This document shows, piece after piece, positions 55,407 through 62,580 of a stretch of 64,000 nucleotides of DNA. Position 1 is the first letter of the stretch. Each line of letters begins with the position of its first letter. The position numbers and the translations under genes are program-made. This stretch comes from Streptomyces sp. TG1A-60 (lineage in GTDB: Bacteria > Actinomycetota > Actinomycetes > Streptomycetales > Streptomycetaceae). The DNA lies in contig NZ_CP147520.1 of NCBI RefSeq assembly GCF_037201975.1, positions 6,882,001 to 6,946,000 on the forward strand, written 5' to 3'. The notes beneath the pieces are model-generated. The model was not told the DNA's origin. It saw nothing but the letters and a program-made list of their open reading frames with translations, and made no database searches.

Positions 55407-55436
55407 AACGTAAATCCTGTACGACCCCTCGGTCAA
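55407..55436 (-). promoter_or_regulatory. Housekeeping-type promoter facing the AAA-ATPase gene
   Basis: On the minus strand TTGACC (55431-55436) and TACGTT (55407-55412) are 18 bp apart, close to consensus. Transcription would begin near 55400 and meet the 55333-55370 hairpin after about 30 bases. Confidence 0.6.
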
Positions 55437-55485
55437 GCCGAGTTGAGGCACTCAGGGAACTTCCGGGGCCACAGCCTTCACAAGT

Positions 55486-56139
55486 TCACCACACTGCGGG
55501 TGGGTCGTCACCCTGGGTGAGGTGTGGCCCGTATCCGGGGTGGCCAGTCGGCCCCGTGAGCACCTCGTACCCCCTGCTTCCCGGCCGAATCAGAAGATCG
55601 GCGAACGGCCGCGAGGGGTCCTCGGCGAAGTGGCGCCGTTCCGCCCGGACCCACTGGACCCAGAACTCGCTCTGCTCCGCCCCGTCCCGCGCCCGCCCAC
55701 GCGCCCAGGCCTCCTCCTCCGGCAACTCCATCCACGCCAGCCGCGCCAGATACGGGCGCAGCGCGCGGCGGCCCGCGCCCACGCCCTCGACCACGATCAC
55801 GGGCGCACACGGCAGCACGCGCACAGGACCGAAGCCGCGCGCCCGCCAGTCGTACGGGGCGTAGCGCGCGTTCTCGCCGCGCCGCAGCGGCTCGATCACC
55901 TGGTCCAGCAGCCGCTCCGTCCACGCGAACAGTTCCTCGTGCGTGGCGATGTCGTCGAGGTGCAGTGCCGGCGCACCACCGAGCGTGTCGGCCAGCAGCC
56001 CGGCGAACGTGCTCTTCCCGGAGCCCGCGTGCCCGTCGACCCCGACCAGCCGGACCGGTCCGCAGGAAGGCGGCAGCCGCCGGAGCCCGGCCGCGAGGGC
56101 GTCGACGGCGGGATTCGCGGGGGTGGGAGAGGCGCGCAT
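55486..56139 (-). CDS. Uridine kinase-like P-loop protein
   Basis: The 217-residue protein has Walker A GHAGSGKST at 36-44 after a hydrophobic strand, an acidic LHLDDI segment, YDWRARGF, VIVVEGVGAGRRAL, and MELPEEEAWARGRARDG with the lid arginines. The order fits the uridine kinase/phosphoribulokinase group, and it is often annotated as a uridine kinase-like protein. A nucleoside substrate is not proven. The ATG at 56139 precedes the conserved domain; upstream frame continues without similarity. Confidence 0.78.
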   Translation of the reverse strand: MRASPTPANPAVDALAAGLRRLPPSCGPVRLVGVDGHAGSGKSTFAGLLADTLGGAPALHLDDIATHEELFAWTERLLDQVIEPLRRGENARYAPYDWRARGFGPVRVLPCAPVIVVEGVGAGRRALRPYLARLAWMELPEEEAWARGRARDGAEQSEFWVQWVRAERRHFAEDPSRPFADLLIRPGSRGYEVLTGPTGHPGYGPHLTQGDDPPAVW

Positions 56140-56313
56140 ACGTGGATTGAACACCGTGCCGGGCGGCCCCCGGAGCGTGCCGGTGGATTCGACCGATGTC
56201 GCCTGGCGTGGCGAGGCGCGAGGTGCTGGCAGAAGCCCTCTCCCGGCGTCCATAGTTGGCGAACAGCCGTGCGTCTGAACCGCTCCTTCCGGACCGCTGG
56301 GGGTCAACCACAG

Positions 56314-57691
56314 ATGACGAGCCTTTCCGAGCCGTCTCGCAGGACCGTCCTGGCCGCAGCCGTCGCCACCACCGCCGCGGCCGGAGGAGAGACGGGCCGG
56401 GCGGCGGCCATCCCGTCGAACGGCCGGGGGAAGCCCCCGCCCGCCCCACGCAGGCACCGCAGCGCCTCGTGGACAACCACGCCTGGACCTCGTACACCGA
56501 CTGGTACGCCGGCCGCGCCGAAGGCGCCCGGGCGAAGCCGGGGGAGCGGCCGGGGCTGGTGATCGGCGCGCCGGCCGGCACCACCGACTACACCGACCCG
56601 CACACCGGGCGGACGGCCGCCTGGGAGTACGCGACCTGGACCTCCCCGGTCCACCGGCTCGCCGTGCCCGCCACCGAGGTCGTCGCGTCCTGGAACGCGC
56701 ACACCCCCGACGGCACCTGGCTCCAGGTCGAGCTGAAGGGCACGTACTCCGACGGCACGGACACGCCCTGGTACGTGCTGGCCCGGTGGGCGGCCGGCGA
56801 CCAGGACATCAGACGGACATCCGTCGACGGCCAGAAGGACGGAAAGAGCAGCGTCTGGACCGACGTCTTCGCGATCGACGACCCGGCCACGGGGCTGCGC
56901 CTGGTCTCGTACCGGCTGCGCCTGACCCTCCACCGCACGCCCGGCACCCGGCTCACCCCCACGGTGTGGCGGCTCGGCGTGATGGGTTCCGACGTCCCCG
57001 ACCGCTTCACCGTCCCGGCCTCCCCCCGGGGCTCGTCCGGGAGCTGGACGTGCCGCGCTACTCGCAGGAGACCCACAAGGGCCGGTACCCCGAGTACGAC
57101 AACGGCGGCGAGGCCTGGTGCAGCCCCACCTCCTCGCAGATGATCATCGAGTACTGGGGGCGGAGGCCGAGCGCCGCGGACCTGGCCTGGGTCGACCCGC
57201 GGTACGCGGACCCGCAGGTGTGCCATGCCGCCCGGTTCACCTATGACTACCAGTACGAGGGCTGCGGCAACTGGCCCTTCAACGCCGCGTACGCCGCCAC
57301 GTACAAGGACCTCCAGGGCGTGGTGACCCGTCTGGGCTCGCTCGCCGACCTGGAGCAGCTGATCGCGGCGGGCATCCCGGTGATCACCTCACAGTCGTTC
57401 CTCGCCGAGGAGCTCACGGGGGCCGGCTACGGCACGTCCGGGCATCTGATGACGGTCATCGGCTTCTCCGCCGACGGCGACGTCATCGCCAACGACCCGA
57501 ACTCGCCGACCGACGAGGCGGTGCGCCGGATCTACCGGCGGCGCGAGTGGGCGAACATCTGGCTGCGGACCAAGCGGTACGACGCGGCCGGCAAGGTCGT
57601 CTCCGGCGCCGGAGGCGTCTGCTACCTGTATTTCCCGGCCCGGCCCACACGCCGCCATCGTGCGGCGCTCGCGGCGGTGGGTGTGCGCTGA
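56314..57691 (+). pseudogene. Secreted C39-like peptidase with Tat signal, broken by two frameshifts
   Basis: Three consecutive frames make one exported protein. Frame one (from ATG 56314) has a twin-arginine signal, EPSRRTVLAAAVATTAAAGG. Frame two (from about 56450) reads DNHAWTSYTDWYAGRAEG to DRFTVPAS, a carbohydrate- or cell-wall-type beta domain. Frame three (from about 57027) has the C39_2 peptidase domain with Cys in EAWCSPTSSQM, His in GHLMTVIGF and Asp/Asn in NDPNSP. Each shift equals loss of one base: one between 56420 and 56470 among C and G runs, one at the C6 run 57022-57027. Repair gives an intact protein of about 455 residues. Confidence 0.8.
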
Positions 57692-57838
57692 CGGACGAGT
57701 CGGCGCGGCGCGGCCCCGGGAGATTGGGGCCGTGCCGCACGTGTGACCAAGGTCTCGGCCGTGAACCGCCCATGCGGTGGCAAGGTGGACGGAACGGTGG
57801 GGGAGCCCACCGCCCATCGATCACACCAGCGAGCTGCC

Positions 57839-57985
57839 ATGACCGCGACCTCCGCCACCGCCACCCGAGTCCGTACCCGCACCGGCGGCCCCCAGGACGA
57901 CGGGCCGAAGATCGTCGAGCACGCGATGGGCTGGGTCCTCGTCGTGGTCGTCGCGATGCTGGTGACCCAGCTGGGTCTGCTGTGA
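57839..57985 (+). CDS. Small single-pass membrane protein
   Basis: The 48-residue product has a basic N-terminal part (RVRTRTGG), the segment DDGPKIVEHAMGW and one C-terminal membrane helix (VLVVVVAMLVTQLGLL). Near-identical short proteins recur in streptomycetes in my recollection, which supports it as a gene despite its size. An upstream in-frame ATG at 57743 is possible but adds non-conserved sequence. No function is known. Confidence 0.6.
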   Translation: MTATSATATRVRTRTGGPQDDGPKIVEHAMGWVLVVVVAMLVTQLGLL

Positions 57986-58010
57986 CCTGATCCGCTGCTC
58001 GATTCTGTCG

Positions 58011-58029
58011 ATCAGAGTCGAACAAGCTG
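58011..58029. promoter_or_regulatory. Imperfect inverted repeat upstream of the TetR gene
   Basis: GATTCTG and CAGAGTC (six of seven pairs) flank a five-base TCGAT centre about 60 bp before the TetR start, upstream of a -10-like CATACT (58055-58060). It may be the regulator's own operator. Confidence 0.4.
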
Positions 58030-58088
58030 GTGGTGAGGGTCTGCCATACTGCGGTTGTCCCGTCGGCAGTTGGAGACCAGGACCGGAA

Positions 58089-58748
58089 TTGCACAGTAGT
58101 CAACAGCGTGGTGTCGAACCGCCGCGGGCCCGCGGCACCGACCGCTCGTTGGCGCGCCGCGCCGAACTCATCTCCATCGGACGGAAGTTGTTCGCCGACA
58201 CGTCGTACGACGCGTTGTCCATGGACGACATCGCGCGGCAGGCGCACGTGGCCAAGGGGCTGATCTACTACTACTTCACGTCCAAGCGCGGCTACTACCT
58301 CGCGATCGTCGAGGACTCGGTGGCCGATCTGATCGCGTTCGCGGCGAGAGGTATCCAACTGCCGCCCGTGGAGCGGGTGTACCGCACCATGGACTGCTAT
58401 CTGCGCTACGCCGAGGACAATCAGGCTGCCTACCGCACGATCGTCAGCGGCGGCGTCGGCTTCGACGCCCAGGTGCACGCCATCCGGGACGGCGTCCGTG
58501 AGGCGATCGTCGCCGCCATCGCCGAGGGTGCGTACGGCAGGACCGACATCGCCCCGGTGGCCCGCATGGGCCTCTTCGGCTGGGTGTGCGCGGTCGAGGG
58601 TGCCACTCTCGACTGGGTGGGCCGCCCGGATCTGTCCCGCGACACCATGTGCGAGCTGCTGGTCAAGATGCTGGGCGGCACGATGCGTGCCATCGAGGAG
58701 GTCGAGCCGGCCTGCCGTGCGCCGGAGCCCGCCCACCGGGACACCTGA
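58089..58748 (+). CDS. TetR-family transcriptional regulator
   Basis: The 219-residue protein has an N-terminal TetR helix-turn-helix (ELISIGRKLFADTSYDALSMDDIARQAHVAKGLIYYYF region; recognition part VAKGLIYYYF) and a helical ligand domain. The TTG start at 58089 gives MHSSQQRGVEPPRARGTDRS, an N-terminus I recall from orthologues; no other start lies before the HTH. It is upstream of a chitinase remnant and an acyl-CoA dehydrogenase gene; either the latter or a distant gene could be its target. Confidence 0.87.
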   Translation: MHSSQQRGVEPPRARGTDRSLARRAELISIGRKLFADTSYDALSMDDIARQAHVAKGLIYYYFTSKRGYYLAIVEDSVADLIAFAARGIQLPPVERVYRTMDCYLRYAEDNQAAYRTIVSGGVGFDAQVHAIRDGVREAIVAAIAEGAYGRTDIAPVARMGLFGWVCAVEGATLDWVGRPDLSRDTMCELLVKMLGGTMRAIEEVEPACRAPEPAHRDT

Positions 58749-58830
58749 ACGCCGAGGCGACGCCCGTCGGCGTACGAGGGAGGTGGGGGGCCGCCGACCG
58801 ACCCCCACTCCAAGTCCCCCGTCGCAGTGG

Positions 58831-59349
58831 CTACTTGATCGCCCTGGTCGGTTCACCGTTCGCGGTGTCGCCGCTCAACTCCCAGAAGAAGGTGCCGCCG
58901 AGCCCCTGCGCGTCCTTGTAGGACATCTTCCTCTTGATGGTCCGCGGGGTGTCGTAACTCCACCAGTCCTCACCGCACTTGGCGTACGCGGTGCCGTCGG
59001 CCGTCCCGTTGGCCGGGCAGGTCCTCTTGAGCACCTTGTAGTCCTCGTAGCCCGCCTCGTACGTGCCCGCAGCCGGGCCGGTCGCCGTGCCGCCGGGTGT
59101 CGACCGGGTGACCCCGGTCCAGCCGCGCCCGTGGAAGCCGACGCCGAGCAGCAGCTTGCCGGAGGGGATGCCGAGGCTCTTCAGCTTGTCGATGGTGGCG
59201 GCGGTGTGGAACGCCCTGTTCGTGATGCCACAGGTGGCGGCGCCGAGCGTCCCGGCGGGGAAGCGGGAGCTGTGCGGTCTGAGCATCGCGACTCCGGAGG
59301 AGGGGGGCGTGGCGGGGAGGGTGCTGCCGGGGCCTGTGCCGATTGGCAT
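58831..59349 (-). pseudogene. C-terminal remnant of a GH18 chitinase
   Basis: The readable frame encodes GKLLLGVGFHGRGWTGV, GPAAGTYEAGYEDYK, CGEDWWSYDTPRTI and GLGGTFFWELSGDT, which are the last part of a family 18 chitinase. The catalytic DGxDxDWE motif, the rest of the barrel and any signal peptide are missing; the first 50 residues are unlike a chitinase. The protein cannot be an active enzyme. The upstream region still carries two DasR-like operators, so an internal deletion of an originally regulated chitinase gene is likely. I recall a chitinase gene at this place in S. coelicolor (chiD). Confidence 0.8.
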
Positions 59350-59384
59350 GAAAGTGGTGACGCGGTGCCCGGGGGAGACCGTAG

Positions 59385-59418
59385 AGGACTAGACCACTAG
59401 GGTCAATGGTTCGGACCA
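59385..59418 (-). promoter_or_regulatory. Two DasR-like operators (dre) upstream of the chitinase remnant
   Basis: On the minus strand TGGTCTAGTCCT (59385-59396) matches the DasR consensus TGGTCTAGACCA at 10 of 12 positions, and TGGTCCGAACCA (59407-59418) at 9 of 12 with perfect TGGT/ACCA arms. The same type of direct repeat is known in Streptomyces chitinase promoters. DasR would relieve repression when N-acetylglucosamine is available. Confidence 0.65.
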
Positions 59419-59457
59419 ATCCGGGCGTGGCGTGGCGTGCCGTCGAATGTGTCCTAA

Positions 59458-59471
59458 TGAACGGTCGTTAA
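59458..59471. promoter_or_regulatory. Candidate TetR-type operator before the acyl-CoA dehydrogenase gene
   Basis: TGAACGGTCGTTAA has the symmetric form TnAACGnnCGTTnA, like operators of TetR regulators of fatty-acid and sterol genes. It lies 170 bp before the acyl-CoA dehydrogenase start. The regulator is unknown. Confidence 0.4.
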
Positions 59472-59640
59472 CTGGTGACTCGCTGCTCCGGATCGGGCAT
59501 ACTCCAAGCGCCACCGCCGCTGATCAGGGGCTTCCGTGATCCGGAGGAGGATCATCGGCCGTGGCAGGTGAGACCCGGCGGCACCACTTCATCCCCGGTG
59601 CGTGTCCGCCGCAGTGCCCGACAGGGAGGAGAGCGTCGCC

Positions 59641-60813
59641 ATGCCCGACCGCGCGCCGCAGCCGGTGGACCGTCAACTGCCCACGGAAGAGGCCCGGGAT
59701 CTGATCTCGCTCGTCCGCGAGATCGCGCAGCGGGAGATCGCCCCGCACGCGGCCGAGGAGGAGGACGCCGGCCGCTTCCCTCGCGCACTCTTCACCCTGC
59801 TCTCCGAGTCAGGACTGCTGAGCCTGCCGTACGACGCGGAACACGGCGGTGGCGGCCAGCCGTACGAGGTCTATCTGCAGGCCCTGGAAGAGCTCGCCAT
59901 GGCCCGCCTCACCGTCGGCCTCGGCGTGAGTGTCCACACCCTCGCCTGCCACGCCCTCGCCAACTACGGCACCAAGGAGCAGCAGGTCGAGCACCTGCCG
60001 GCGATGCTCGGCGGCGGGCTGCTCGGCGCGTACTGCCTCTCGGAGCCGTCGTCCGGCTCGGACGCCGCCTCCCTGCGCACCAGGGCAGTGCGGGACGGCG
60101 ACGACTGGGTGATCACCGGCACCAAGGCCTGGATCACCCATGGAGGCATCGCCGACTTCTACACGGTCATGGCCCGTACGGGCGGCGAGGGCTCCCGCGG
60201 CATCACGGCCTTCCTGGTGCCCGGTGACGCCGAGGGGCTGAGTGCCGCGGCGCCCGAGAAGAAGATGGGCATGAAGGGGTCGCCCACCGTACAGCTCCAC
60301 TTCGACGGCGTACGCGTCTCCGGCGACCGGCGCATCGGCGAGGAGGGCCAGGGCTTCGCGATCGCCCTGTCCGCGCTCGACTCCGGGCGGCTCGGCATCG
60401 CGGCCTGCGCCATCGGCGTGGCCCAGGCGGCCCTGGACGAGGCGGTCGCCTACGCCATCGGGCGGCAGCAGTTCGGGCGGCCGATCTCCGACTTCCAGGG
60501 ACTGCGCTTCATGCTCGCGGACATGGCGACCCGGATAGAGGCGGGCCGGGCGCTCTACCTCTCCGCCGCCCGGCTGCGCGACGCGGGCAGGCCCTTCTCC
60601 AAGCAGGCGGCCATGGCGAAGCTGCTGTGCACCGACACGGCGATGAAGGTCACCACCGACGCCGTACAGGTCCTCGGGGGGTACGGCTACACGGCGGACT
60701 TCCCCACCGAGCGGTACATGCGCGAGGCAAAGGTGCTCCAGATCGTCGAGGGCACCAATCAGATCCAGCGGATGGTCATCGCCCGTCACCTCGCGGGCCC
60801 CGCGTCACGCTGA
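59641..60813 (+). CDS. Acyl-CoA dehydrogenase
   Basis: Oxidises acyl-CoA to trans-2-enoyl-CoA with FAD. The 390-residue protein has the three domains of the family: N-terminal helices, the beta domain with AYCLSEPSSGSDAAS and DWVITGTKAWITHGG, and C-terminal helices with RQQFGRPISDFQGLRFMLADM and DAVQVLGGYGYTADFPTERYMRE. The catalytic base is in the C-terminal IVEGTNQIQRMVIARHL segment (Glu). Chain-length preference is not evident. GGGAGGAGA lies about eight bases before the ATG at 59641. Confidence 0.95.
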   Translation: MPDRAPQPVDRQLPTEEARDLISLVREIAQREIAPHAAEEEDAGRFPRALFTLLSESGLLSLPYDAEHGGGGQPYEVYLQALEELAMARLTVGLGVSVHTLACHALANYGTKEQQVEHLPAMLGGGLLGAYCLSEPSSGSDAASLRTRAVRDGDDWVITGTKAWITHGGIADFYTVMARTGGEGSRGITAFLVPGDAEGLSAAAPEKKMGMKGSPTVQLHFDGVRVSGDRRIGEEGQGFAIALSALDSGRLGIAACAIGVAQAALDEAVAYAIGRQQFGRPISDFQGLRFMLADMATRIEAGRALYLSAARLRDAGRPFSKQAAMAKLLCTDTAMKVTTDAVQVLGGYGYTADFPTERYMREAKVLQIVEGTNQIQRMVIARHLAGPASR

Positions 60814-61105
60814 ACGAACTGGTCCCACGGAACGTGGCGGCCATGCCGAGCGGGTCGTACGCGCCGAAGGCCTCGCGCTCGTCGTACTGGCCGGGGCTGC
60901 TCGGGGGCGTCGCCAGCCGGACCCACTCCGGATCATGGCGCCCTGGCAGCATGCGGCCCCGGTCGGCCCACGTGCGCATCAGGGCCCGGTAGATGGGCGG
61001 GTCCTGCGACGGAACCGAACCGCGGGACCTCTGGGAAACCGATTCTGCCGATGCGGGAACGAAGATGTGGCGCTGACTCCCGGTCACCGAATGCGTAGGC
61101 GTCAT
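60776..61105 (-). CDS. Uncertain small gene on the minus strand
   Basis: The frame of 109 codons contains IYRALMRTWADRGRMLPGRHDPEWVRLA and ends GPRGDGR (quoted parts: ALMRTWADRGR, GRHDPEW). This resembles short basic proteins of unknown function seen in streptomycetes, where the real product is about 65 residues; a start at ATG 60979 would give 67. The 3' end overlaps the acyl-CoA dehydrogenase gene by 38 bp. Codon bias is only moderate, so confidence is low. Confidence 0.35.
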   Translation of the reverse strand: MTPTHSVTGSQRHIFVPASAESVSQRSRGSVPSQDPPIYRALMRTWADRGRMLPGRHDPEWVRLATPPSSPGQYDEREAFGAYDPLGMAATFRGTSSFSVTRGPRGDGR

Positions 61106-61123
61106 ACCGGGTCAACGTGAGGG

Positions 61124-61150
61124 TCACCGAAGCGGTCACCGCTTCGGTGA
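61124..61150. repeat. Perfect 12-bp inverted repeat
   Basis: TCACCGAAGCGG and CCGCTTCGGTGA are separated by three bases (TCA). It lies in the 530-bp region between the acyl-CoA dehydrogenase gene and the next minus-strand gene, which has no other clear gene beyond the uncertain one. Confidence 0.9.
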
Positions 61151-61227
61151 ATCGTGCCTGAGTTCGCGTCGGGCTCGAACGGTGCGACGCGGATCCCGTC
61201 TGCCGTCTGTCCGTCGGACACACGGAA

Positions 61228-61265
61228 CCCGTACCATGGCAGCCTGCGGGACGCCATGGTACGGG
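61228..61265. repeat. Perfect 13-bp inverted repeat
   Basis: CCCGTACCATGGC and GCCATGGTACGGG enclose a 12-base loop. It is 77 bp from the preceding inverted repeat and 81 bp beyond the stop of the next minus-strand gene, so it could serve as that gene's terminator. Confidence 0.9.
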
Positions 61266-61345
61266 GCGACTACGGAGAACGGTTCCCCGGATACGGGGGC
61301 GTCGGCGAGAGCCCACCGCCGCGACGGGCCGAAACGGCCCTGGAA

Positions 61346-61771
61346 TCAAGCGGCCTGACGCCGCATCACCGGCACGCGCATCGGTCGCGAACCCGGGCCG
61401 CCGACGTGCGAGAAGGGCTGCGTCCGCCAGTCGAGGCCCTGAGGGAGCGTCAGCAGAAGGGCGGTGTCCTGCTCCTGCGGTTCCATGGACGCGTCCGCGG
61501 GCCGGGCGTCGCCGGCCGGGCGGCCCGTTCCGGCGCAGACCGTGAGCCCGAACGGGTTCCACGGCGAGACGACCAGCGCGTGCTCCGGCAGCCGGTCCTC
61601 GTCGGACAGCAGGGCGATGGGCTGGGCGCAGTCCGGGCAGATCACCCGGTACATCTCGAAGGTGTCGTACGCGTCGAACTCGTCGTCCGGTTCGACGCCC
61701 TCCGGCTCGGGCTCGACGACCGGCTGGAGACGCTTGGGCGCGGTACGACCAGGGCGCTGAAGACTCTGCAT
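61346..61771 (-). CDS. Hypothetical protein with CPDC motif
   Basis: The 141-residue product has an acidic N-terminal part (EPEPEGVEPDDEFDAYDTFEMY), a VICPDCAQPIALL segment with a Cys-x-x-Cys pair, a single later Cys in LTVCAG, and a C-terminal tail rich in Arg and Pro. The CPDC pair could bind zinc with other ligands or be a redox site, but the required second pair is not clear. Its protein-like composition supports it as a real gene. Function unknown. Confidence 0.65.
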   Translation of the reverse strand: MQSLQRPGRTAPKRLQPVVEPEPEGVEPDDEFDAYDTFEMYRVICPDCAQPIALLSDEDRLPEHALVVSPWNPFGLTVCAGTGRPAGDARPADASMEPQEQDTALLLTLPQGLDWRTQPFSHVGGPGSRPMRVPVMRRQAA

Positions 61772-62039
61772 GGGATTCTCCCCCTCGGACTGGGCCGTGA
61801 AGGCACTGTGGCCTCGACCACAGCAAGCACTTCCCGCCCCGCCTCGGCGGTAATCACGAGATCATCACGAAGCCCGTTCGAGTGCTGTGGTCTTCGTCAC
61901 ATGCCGCTCGCAGATGCCCAGTGCGGCGAAGCGGTCACCCGTACGGCGCGCGGCCGGCTCTCAGCCACATCACGAACCGGGCATGACCTGCGTCGCTCAG
62001 GTATCGGGGGAGATCAGCCGCCCTGTAGGTTCTTGCCTC

Positions 62040-62480
62040 ATGGAGGAGCTGGACCGACAAATCGTGCAGCTGCTCGTCGCGGACGGGCGGATGAGCTACA
62101 CCGACCTGGGCAAGGCCACGGGCCTGTCCACGTCGGCCGTGCATCAGCGCGTGCGCCGACTTGAGCAGCGTGGCGTCATCCGGGGCTATGCCGCGGTCGT
62201 CGACCCGGAGGCCGTCGGGCTGCCGATGACCGCGTTCATCTCGGTCAAACCCTTCGACCCCAGCGCCCCCGACGACATCGCCGAACGCCTCGCAGACGTC
62301 CCGGAGATCGAGGCCTGTCACAGCGTCGCCGGCGACGAGAACTACATCCTCAAGGTCCGTGTGGCGACACCGCACGAGCTGGAGGAACTGCTGGCCCGCC
62401 TCCGCTCCCTCGCGGGGGTGTCCACGCGCACGACGGTGGTCCTGTCGACGCCCTACGAGGCCAGGCCGCCGAGAATCTGA
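62040..62480 (+). CDS. Lrp/AsnC-family transcriptional regulator
   Basis: The 146-residue protein has a winged helix-turn-helix (MEELDRQIVQLLVADGRMSY, ATGLSTSAVHQRVRRLEQRG) and a RAM domain (LPMTAFISVKPFDP to TTVVLSTPYEARP). The ATG at 62040 starts directly at the conserved domain. TAGGTT lies eight bases upstream with no Shine-Dalgarno, so the transcript could be leaderless. Sequence detail suggests a branched-chain or general amino-acid sensor, but the ligand is unknown. An amidohydrolase gene follows after 100 bp. Confidence 0.9.
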   Translation: MEELDRQIVQLLVADGRMSYTDLGKATGLSTSAVHQRVRRLEQRGVIRGYAAVVDPEAVGLPMTAFISVKPFDPSAPDDIAERLADVPEIEACHSVAGDENYILKVRVATPHELEELLARLRSLAGVSTRTTVVLSTPYEARPPRI

Positions 62481-62580
62481 CAGATGCCGGCGCTGCGGTG
62501 ACCGCCCACCGCTGTGCCGGGCCGCCCGGAAAGCGTGGCCCAGGTGCGGCGCGGCACCCGGCACACGCGAAACTGTCCCC

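Noticed and set aside
60814..61345. Insertion sequence bounded by the inverted repeats at 61124 and 61228
   Set aside because: The two repeats are unlike each other and no transposase lies between or next to them.
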